DNA from: CAXGUU01 sp964012875
GTDB lineage: Bacteria; Pseudomonadota; Gammaproteobacteria; Ga0077536
Reading direction: 5' to 3'
DNA: 10,740 nt
Assembly (NCBI GenBank): GCA_964012875.1
Contig: CAXGUU010000102.1
Location: 1-10,740 of the forward strand
Shown here: in pieces, positions 5,958-10,740 of the stretch
Layout: each line of letters starts with the position of its first letter
Numbering within the stretch: the first letter of the stretch is position 1
Notes under the pieces: model-generated
The model's input: only the letters and a program-made list of their open reading frames with translations
Database searches by the model: none
What the model was told of the DNA's origin: nothing
Program-made: the position numbers and the translations under genes

Positions 5958-6120
5958 TTCGCAGAGGGCCGCATCCAAGGAGGCCCCAATGAAGGAGTGT
6001 CATTAGGTATATACCCCGTTCTGTCTGTTCAGAATGGACGGGAACGAGCCAAGCAGACGCTGCTGAAGCTATCACTAGCGGTTGACCCGATTGATGAAGT
6101 CAAACGCAAGGCGCAATCGA
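5958..6120 (+). pseudogene. Integrase arm-domain fragment, second type
   Basis: The frame reads FAEGRIQGGPNEGVSLGIYP followed by VLSVQNGRERAKQTLLKLSL and AVDPIDEVKRKAQ. This fits the arm-binding domain of another tyrosine-integrase subgroup ('GRIKGG...VSLG..PVLSV..ARERAK..L..L..GIDP...K'). It covers the same domain as the fragment at 1871-2044 but differs in sequence, so they come from two different integrases and are not halves of one. It is cut by the OrfB fragment on the left and the IS leader shard on the right. Confidence 0.65.
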
Positions 6121-6121
6121 G

Positions 6122-6148
6122 CGTCGACGCTCAAAGGAGAGCAACGAT
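6122..6148 (+). repeat. 27-bp shard of the IS3 leader, inverted copy of 2293-2319
   Basis: CGTCGACGCTCAAAG followed by GAGAGCAACGAT matches the minus strand at 2319-2293, immediately upstream of the orfA ATG, at 26 of 27 bases. The match stops at the AT of the orfA start codon. It marks a second IS copy in the opposite orientation whose body is gone, and it now encodes the last residues and stop of the LicD-like gene. Confidence 0.75.
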
Positions 6149-7576
6149 TTCACATCCCGATATGAGGCGTGCGAATCGCTCGCGGACATGCGGGTCGACC
6201 AAAGCAATCCGCGCCCGATGTATACGTGCCTGTGCCGCCCGATCACCGTCGGATCTACAGGCGGCGACCGAGTCCACGTGGCGAAGAGAGGCTGCTATCT
6301 CCCAGCGCTCCTCGAGCGTCAGTTGCGGAGTGCTCCCGTTTTCCGCGCGCAACAACTCGTCTGTGCTCAGTACAGCTACAACGTGTGTGCCTAGGTTCGC
6401 CGCTTCGGCAAGCATCGCGAGTTCTCGACGTCGCGGTGGATCGAGTTCTACGAAAACAAGCACCGTCCGTTGGTTGGGTAATTGCGTTCGAAGTTCGGTG
6501 CTTTCGCCATGCGGTATAAAGGATGTGTAATCGATGTTGAAATCACGCTCCAGCGCATATAGAGCCATGGTTGCGCGATGACGATTTTCGCTCTGAGTGG
6601 CATACCTGAGCAACATGAATAACGCTTGTTTGGTTTGCGGGAATGCACAGTTGGGCGTGTCGAATGAGACATCCCAAAACGCGCACGGCTCGCGCCAGGA
6701 CCCGTAGTTTTCCAGCAGGTAGCGTTCGGCATCTTTCGGTGCCTGGTATCGGCCGGCTTCGAATTCGATTTCGGTCAGCTCGAAAGGGGTGTTGTACCAT
6801 CGATGCTTGTCGGAACCATGGCATATGAGCCCGTCGTCAGCGAAGTGCGCGAAGATATCAACGCGGGTCCCATTAGCATGAGTAGCTTTGACGAGATACT
6901 CATTGAAAGTGACGTTGGGGAAGTTCATCGAATCACGCATTACTCTAGCCACATCCCTAATATCAACTTCATTGGCAAAGAAACCAACATCGATATCGTA
7001 TTCAGATCGAACGAAACGGCCGTCACGAATGGCGCCAAGAAAAGTGCCGCTGACGAGAAACATGCGATGTCCCGCGGCGCGAAAGACGCGGTCCGTATCT
7101 GCCAAGGCAAGAGCGGCGGTGCTGCTTTCGAAATTGACCCCGGATTTTAAGGGAGCCTGGGCGGCAGCGTCGTAATGCCTGCCAAGTTCAGCCTTCACGA
7201 AGGCAACGACTTCCGGGTCGTCCGCAGCGAGATCAGTGAGCAGAAAAAACTGATGTTGAGTTCGAAAATCTGCGTCCCGCTCAATTCGTTCACGACAAAT
7301 ATCAGCGGCGACCTGTCGTGCTTCGGGCGAGTCGATGAACTTATAGATGTTGTAGGCCGGCATCCGCCAACCATGGCGCGCCGCGATTAACCAGAGCAGC
7401 ACGGCAGCACTGTAATGGCTTGGATGATATTGAGGAATGCGACGCAAGCAATCACGCAGTTCGCCGGGCAATCTAAAAACAATGGCCGCGATGTCGACGG
7501 CTGTTATGGTTACTCTGCGCAGTAGCGAGCGGTCGAGGGCATCCAGGATGCGAAAAATAAGTGTGGCTTTGTACAT
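6131..7576 (-). CDS. LicD-like protein with degenerate cytidylyltransferase-like C-terminus
   Basis: A 481-residue protein of two parts after an unassigned N-terminal region (1-150). Residues about 155-300 resemble LicD/fukutin-type transferases, which add phosphocholine or related phospho-groups to surface glycans: RMFLVSGTFLGAIRDGRFVR and SEYDIDVGFF contain the G-x-LG and D194-x-D196 signature. Residues about 370-470 resemble GCT/TagD-type cytidylyltransferases ('LG..VVAVLSTDELL...', 'LEERWEIAASLRHVDSV'). However, the GxFDxxHxGH nucleotide-binding motif is replaced by VELDPPRRREL, so that domain is probably inactive. The last residues (EIVALL) and the TGA come from the IS shard at 6122-6148, so the native 3' end is lost. 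The ATG at 7576 has only a weak ribosome-binding site. It diverges from the hydrolase gene. A role in surface polysaccharide modification is inferred. Confidence 0.65.
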   Translation of the reverse strand: MYKATLIFRILDALDRSLLRRVTITAVDIAAIVFRLPGELRDCLRRIPQYHPSHYSAAVLLWLIAARHGWRMPAYNIYKFIDSPEARQVAADICRERIERDADFRTQHQFFLLTDLAADDPEVVAFVKAELGRHYDAAAQAPLKSGVNFESSTAALALADTDRVFRAAGHRMFLVSGTFLGAIRDGRFVRSEYDIDVGFFANEVDIRDVARVMRDSMNFPNVTFNEYLVKATHANGTRVDIFAHFADDGLICHGSDKHRWYNTPFELTEIEFEAGRYQAPKDAERYLLENYGSWREPCAFWDVSFDTPNCAFPQTKQALFMLLRYATQSENRHRATMALYALERDFNIDYTSFIPHGESTELRTQLPNQRTVLVFVELDPPRRRELAMLAEAANLGTHVVAVLSTDELLRAENGSTPQLTLEERWEIAASLRHVDSVAACRSDGDRAAQARIHRARIALVDPHVRERFARLISGCEIVALL

Positions 7577-7737
7577 TGGCCGTACAGTCTCGTTATATTC
7601 GTGAAAGGCGTAAGGTCTATTCTTTCAGCAAGTGCGTGCGCTAAATGAAGCTAACGCCTTTTCTAAATTCAACCCTCAGTCGTGCAAGAATAATTTAACT
7701 AACAACAGGTCAGAGGCTAACACTCAGGGGAACTATC
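7577..7737. promoter_or_regulatory. Divergent intergenic region
   Basis: This 161-bp spacer separates two divergent genes and should hold both promoters. AT-rich stretches occur (for example around 7655-7700), but I cannot pick convincing -35/-10 pairs. The hydrolase ribosome-binding site AGGGG is at 7726-7730. Confidence 0.4.
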
Positions 7738-8532
7738 GTGATAAAGAAAGCCTACGCTGATATACCCGGCGGCCAGATTCATTATTACCACGGCGGGCCG
7801 GTGGACAAAACGCCAATAATTTTCATGCACCAGAATGTTAGCGGCGGCAAGATGTATTTGCCGACGCTCGAACGGCTGAACGATTCGCATCACTGTATCG
7901 CGCTCGATCTGCCCGGCTTCGGCGGATCATTTGACCCGCCCGAAATTGATTCCATCAGCCGCTTGCAGGAATACACGATGCAATTCATCGATGCGCTCGG
8001 CTTTGATGATTTCCATGTGTTTGGCAATCACACCGGTGCAGCGATGGCCGCAGAAATGGCGTCGCTGTATCCGGATCGCGTTAAAAGCTGCACCATGATG
8101 GGCGCCACCTTGTTGTCGGAAGAAGAAGCAATCCCGTTCAGGGAAGAGTTCAGCGGTTCGGTCGGCCCTTCACATGACGCCGCGTATTTGCAGATCACTT
8201 GGGATTACATCTACAACCTGGGCGGGAAACTGGATCTCGACAACATGAACGATGAACTTTCCGCCGCGCTTCGTGCCTGGAAAATTCGCGGTGAGATCTA
8301 TCGTTGCGTATGGGATTATCGATTCGACTTATTTATCGAAGGCATCAAGTGTCCGACGCTGCTGATGTGTGCGCCGGACGATGTGCTTTACATCGGGCAC
8401 CGGAATACGGCTGCCGCAATGCCTCAAGCCATAGCAATCGATGTCGAAGGGACAAATTTCGAACCGTACTTTGATCCCGACGGGGTGAGTAACGGACTTA
8501 AAGCATTCTTTGCCGAGAAAGGGCTCGACTAG
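7738..8532 (+). CDS. Alpha/beta-fold hydrolase with GNHTG nucleophile elbow
   Basis: A 264-residue alpha/beta-hydrolase fold protein. Visible landmarks are the oxyanion-loop region IIFMHQNVSGGK (27-38), the LDLPGFGGSFDPP strand-loop (57-68), the nucleophile elbow G96-N-H98-T-G100, the acid-bearing CPTLLMCAPDD (205-215), and a C-terminal EGTNFEPYFDP (237-247). Normal members have Ser, Asp or Cys at the middle of G-x-Nuc-x-G and a His in the last segment. Here the nucleophile position is His98 and the His position seems to be Asn240. It may use a different chemistry, act without covalent catalysis, or be inactive; 'GxHTG' elbows do occur in other family members as I recall them. GTG start with AGGGG 7 nt upstream. 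It stands alone, diverging from the LicD-like gene. Substrate unknown. Confidence 0.8.
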   Translation: MIKKAYADIPGGQIHYYHGGPVDKTPIIFMHQNVSGGKMYLPTLERLNDSHHCIALDLPGFGGSFDPPEIDSISRLQEYTMQFIDALGFDDFHVFGNHTGAAMAAEMASLYPDRVKSCTMMGATLLSEEEAIPFREEFSGSVGPSHDAAYLQITWDYIYNLGGKLDLDNMNDELSAALRAWKIRGEIYRCVWDYRFDLFIEGIKCPTLLMCAPDDVLYIGHRNTAAAMPQAIAIDVEGTNFEPYFDPDGVSNGLKAFFAEKGLD

Positions 8533-8823
8533 ATTGAGCTTTTAATCACGGAATATAGAGTACGGACCATGGCACCCTACAAAACTTCCGCCACCGGATA
8601 GTCAGGAATTGTTCAACTAGATCTATAGAGGAGGTCTGACGGCCATTAGGGTACGTCTTCAGAATTCACCAATACAAGAATGATAATCAAGGGTAAAAGT
8701 TAGTTGAACGCTACGGAAGAGCAAAGCTTACTTACTTTCTACTCAGCATCTACTTTTAACGGGTCGGGTTGATTGGAGTGTTCGCAAACAGTTGTTCAGC
8801 CTAGATTTCCTGACTTGAGGTTA

Positions 8824-8873
8824 GGGGACTCATAATCTCTTGGTCCCAGGTTCGAGTCCTGGCGGGCCCACCA
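8824..8873 (+). pseudogene. 3' part of a tRNA with CAU anticodon (Met or Ile2)
   Basis: The sequence has an anticodon arm GGGGA-CTCATAA-TCTCT (anticodon CAT), a variable loop, a perfect T-arm CCAGG-TTCGAGT-CCTGG, the acceptor 3' strand CGGGCCC, discriminator A and an encoded CCA (8871-8873). The acceptor 5' strand (expected GGGCCCG) and D-arm are missing; upstream only GGTTAG just before the anticodon arm recalls a D-loop. It cannot fold into a complete tRNA. Retention of the 3' part is what remains when an element integrates into a tRNA gene, so this is likely an att site half. CAU occurs in initiator Met, elongator Met and Ile2 tRNAs; I cannot choose with confidence. Confidence 0.8.
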
Positions 8874-8921
8874 CTTAACTCGTTGATTAAGAAGGATTAT
8901 GGAGCCGGTCGGCACAATGGG

Positions 8922-8950
8922 TGCCTCTCCCGTACCTAGACGGCAGAGGC
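8922..8950 (+). repeat. Imperfect hairpin
   Basis: GCCTCT-C-CCGT-ACCTAG-ACGG-C-AGAGGC forms a 6-bp plus 4-bp stem separated by a C/C mismatch, with a 6-nt loop. It is not followed by a T-run, so it is not a typical intrinsic terminator. Role unknown. Confidence 0.5.
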
Positions 8951-9043
8951 TCTAACCAACTGCTCAAACAGTAATCAGTCAGCTAAAATCCCCGAGCTTC
9001 GCGACACAGTCAACGAACTAATTGCAACGGAACTGACATTCGC

Positions 9044-9463
9044 GTGAACCCTGAATCCATTGTTAGAGCTGCCTGTCGCGTGATCTGGACCGAAGGCGAG
9101 ACTGAACGCGTGACCGAATTTTACGCAGATAATTACCGGGCAGACTACCCAATGGGCAGCGGTTGGGGCGAAGGCGTAGCGGGAGTTCGAGCCTTTGCGG
9201 AAGCCATCCGAACCGGGTTCCCGGACTATCGCGAAGAGATCGAGGAGTTAATCGTCCAGGGTAATAAGGTCGCAGTCCGTCTGCGTATTCGTGGTACGCA
9301 TCAAGGAATGTTCATGGGTCACCAGGCCACCGGTAAGACGATCGATTTCCGCGACATGACTATCTGTACAGTGCGTAATGGCAAGATCATCTGTCAATCA
9401 GGCTTGAGTGATTATTTAACCGTTTTCTGTCAGCTTGGACTCATCGATCCTACGACTCTGTAA
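9044..9463 (+). CDS. SnoaL-like / NTF2-fold protein
   Basis: A 139-residue protein with the pattern of the SnoaL-like polyketide-cyclase or ketosteroid-isomerase-like fold. It has an N-terminal helix pair followed by FYADNYRADYPMGSG, then 'AFAEAIRTGFPDYREEIEEL', VAVRLRIRGTHQGMFMG, and IDFRDMTICTVRNGKI. The 'RGTHQG.F.G..ATGK.I.F' block is a strong family feature. Members act on varied small molecules or have no known enzyme activity, so the substrate is open. GTG start at 9044 with only a weak GGA upstream; the next in-frame Met is far inside the fold. It is followed 180 bp later by a methyltransferase on the same strand. The spacer 9464-9643 has no supported gene. Confidence 0.8.
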   Translation: MNPESIVRAACRVIWTEGETERVTEFYADNYRADYPMGSGWGEGVAGVRAFAEAIRTGFPDYREEIEELIVQGNKVAVRLRIRGTHQGMFMGHQATGKTIDFRDMTICTVRNGKIICQSGLSDYLTVFCQLGLIDPTTL

Positions 9464-9643
9464 ACGGTGTAGATGACTGTTGTCGCTTAGCAGACTAGGG
9501 TTTGTATGGGACATACGCGAATTCATCGTCACCGCCGTCGCCTTGCGGGCCTTAATCGTACTGTTTGACGACATTAATGGTGTGGTAGTGTTTTTCGGCG
9601 AGTCTTGGCATTCATTGAGAAACAGCGACTGACCTAGAAAATT

Positions 9644-10492
9644 ATGCTCAGCAGTGGAATACCTACTATCGCGGAATACCAGGCATTGGAGTCCGAGCCG
9701 CAGTATCAGGAATTGCTTGAGCATTCGCGCTTTTTTGAAGATCACTGCCAGACGGGAAATGTGTCAGCAAGGATCTATGGGCGAAAATGGGTACAAGACC
9801 CATTTCTCCAGTGGAGTCGGCGCTGGGAGTACGTATACACGGCGCAACGCGTGCTGGCCTGGGCGACGACCCGCCCAACACCCGTCGATTTGGTCGATGC
9901 CGGCTCCGGCTTCACGTTTTTTCCGTTTTATTTAATGCGGTGCAATCCTGGCCTGAACATAGACTGTTACGACAACGACCTATTGGTCGGCGAGGCGATG
10001 ACAGCAGTTGAAAAAGTAACAGGATTTTCACCCAGTTTTCGGCGGGAAGATCTCGAGGCCCTTACACAGGACGTGGAGTCCGTGGATGCCGTATACAGCG
10101 TCTCTGTCATCGAGCACACGCGACGTCCGGAACAGGTTGTAAACGAGGTCTTCCGGATTCTGAAGCCGGGCGGGCTGTTTGTGTGTACTTTCGATGTGTC
10201 GTTCGAAAGCCGGAGTCCAATGCACTGGTCCAGGGTCGCAGCACTGGTTGAGCAGGTGAATGGTATGTTCGAGGTTTCCAGGGACTGTACAGACCTCGAT
10301 TTTACCGGCCTTGAGTCGAACCCGGGTATCGTTACAACTGCTTGGACCGCTGCGACTGGGACTGCATCTCTACCGTGGCGGCATCCGCTGCTTGTCTGGT
10401 TCTATGATCTTGTTCGTGGCAGACCGCGCGGCAGACTCTATCGACCAATGACTTTTTGCTGCGGTACGTTCACAAAGCCTACTGCCGATTGA
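9644..10492 (+). CDS. SAM-dependent methyltransferase (class I)
   Basis: A 282-residue class I methyltransferase of the Methyltransf_11 type. Motif I is VDLVDAGSGFTFFPF (81-95), the acidic strand-2 residue lies in CYDND (108-112), motif IV is DAVYSVSVIEHTRRP (148-162), and RILKPGGLFVCTFD (171-184) is the post-motif block. About 80 residues precede motif I (FFEDHCQTGNVSARIYGRKW and onward), longer than the minimal domain and possibly substrate-binding. The C-terminal part (PWRHPLLVWFYDLVRGRPRG) is basic and aromatic. The target could be a small molecule, lipid or glycan; the sequence does not say. The ATG start has a poor ribosome-binding site. No clear terminator follows directly. Confidence 0.8.
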   Translation: MLSSGIPTIAEYQALESEPQYQELLEHSRFFEDHCQTGNVSARIYGRKWVQDPFLQWSRRWEYVYTAQRVLAWATTRPTPVDLVDAGSGFTFFPFYLMRCNPGLNIDCYDNDLLVGEAMTAVEKVTGFSPSFRREDLEALTQDVESVDAVYSVSVIEHTRRPEQVVNEVFRILKPGGLFVCTFDVSFESRSPMHWSRVAALVEQVNGMFEVSRDCTDLDFTGLESNPGIVTTAWTAATGTASLPWRHPLLVWFYDLVRGRPRGRLYRPMTFCCGTFTKPTAD

Positions 10493-10569
10493 AAAGGTCC
10501 CTCCATCATGAGTTGGGGCGACCGAGTCGTGACCACGTCAATTCCGCGCTCCCGAAAATGCTTAGACCT

Positions 10570-10612
10570 CTTAGCCAATGCCGAGGGGGCTTAATTATTT
10601 AAATTGGCTAAG
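10570..10612 (+). repeat. 10-bp inverted repeat before the last gene
   Basis: CTTAGCCAAT (10570-10579) and ATTGGCTAAG (10603-10612) are perfect reverse complements around a 23-nt, partly AT-rich centre. The right arm overlaps the AAGGA ribosome-binding site of the next ORF. It may be a split operator or an RNA hairpin that hides the site. It lacks the T-run of a terminator. Confidence 0.55.
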
Positions 10613-10623
10613 GACAAATCCAA

Positions 10624-10740
10624 ATGATCAGACTTGCCGATACAAACCTGAACGACGACGTCGCGGTCCGATTCAGGTTCGCGAGATTTGACCTAGAGCA
10701 GATCGAGCGGCCATCCGAAAGCCGTACCGTAATAAGTTCT
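10624..10740 (+). CDS. N-terminus of an unrecognised protein (partial)
   Basis: An open frame of 39 codons runs from ATG 10624 to the right edge, starting MIRLADTNLNDDVAVRFRFA, then rich in charged residues and Arg. AAGGA lies 9 nt upstream, which supports the start. No family is recognisable from so short a piece. The inverted repeat at 10570-10612 overlaps its ribosome-binding site. Confidence 0.4.
   Translation, partial: MIRLADTNLNDDVAVRFRFARFDLEQIERPSESRTVISS

Larger units (their letters stand above)
8533..9043. other. Gene-free region with tRNA remnant
   Basis: No supported coding gene lies in these 511 bp. 8533-8823 shows nothing I recognise and is AT-richer than the flanks. It contains the tRNA 3' part (8824-8873), a hairpin (8922-8950) and a short antisense match to a tRNA D-arm (8949-8961). 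It has the look of an attachment-site scar. Confidence 0.5.

Noticed and set aside
6803..7390. Plus-strand ORFs opposite the LicD-like gene
   Set aside because: Shadows without family features; the minus strand carries the conserved motifs.
9505..9625. Plus-strand open frame WDIREFIVTAVALRALIVL between the SnoaL-like and methyltransferase genes
   Set aside because: No start codon with a ribosome-binding site and no recognised family; too short to support.
1..10740. CRISPR array, rRNA genes or complete tRNA
   Set aside because: No regularly spaced direct repeats, no rRNA-like sequence, and only a partial tRNA were seen.

Overview
The window looks like accessory DNA of a proteobacterium, most likely a gammaproteobacterium. 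The Nei protein reads very much like the enterobacterial enzyme, GC content is moderate, and the P450 is of the CYP153 type common in hydrocarbon- and lipid-degrading marine and soil Proteobacteria. Placement below class level is a guess. The window is crowded with broken mobile DNA: three different tyrosine-integrase N-terminal fragments, pieces of an IS3-family element in both orientations, a 41-bp perfect inverted repeat and a truncated CAU tRNA. It reads as an integration hot spot rebuilt several times.

Layout. 1-105: integrase N-terminal remnant (+). 125-1845: three genes on the minus strand, a small membrane protein, a GNAT acetyltransferase and endonuclease VIII (nei). 1871-2294: an integrase arm-domain fragment fused head-on to an IS3 orfA fragment. 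2340-5353 (minus strand): an oxidative cargo module, in transcription order an AhpD-like protein with an in-frame TGA at the second active-site Cys, a small CMD/AhpD-like protein, a 233-bp inverted-repeat element, a CYP153-like cytochrome P450, and a short ORF that may be a truncated phosphotransferase. 5460-6148: IS3 orfB fragment, another integrase fragment and a 27-bp shard of the IS leader. 6131-7576 (minus): LicD-like protein with a degenerate cytidylyltransferase-like C-terminus, its 3' end supplied by the IS shard. 7738-8532 (plus): alpha/beta-hydrolase with a non-canonical nucleophile elbow. 8533-9043: gene-free, with the 3' part of a tRNA(CAU). 9044-10492 (plus): SnoaL-like protein and a methyltransferase. 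10624-end: start of an unrecognised gene.

The most notable point is the AhpD-like gene at 4757-5353. An ordinary ORF call splits it at an in-frame TGA, but the reading frame continues and the joined product is a full-length AhpD-like protein. TGA sits exactly where the second Cys of the CxxC...H active site belongs (C-E-Y-TGA-T-G-D-H). Seventeen nucleotides after it comes a perfect 7-bp hairpin with a GGUC loop, the layout expected of a bacterial SECIS. I read it as a probable selenoprotein with a CxxU redox centre. A nonsense mutation is the alternative.

Working together (inference): the AhpD-like selenoprotein and its Cys-free CMD partner could deal with peroxides or a redox step linked to P450 oxidation of a lipid or hydrocarbon. 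The module lies between two same-orientation IS3 remnants, which suggests it arrived as a composite-transposon-like unit. The hydrolase, SnoaL-like protein and methyltransferase could act on similar substrates, but nothing in the sequence ties them to it.
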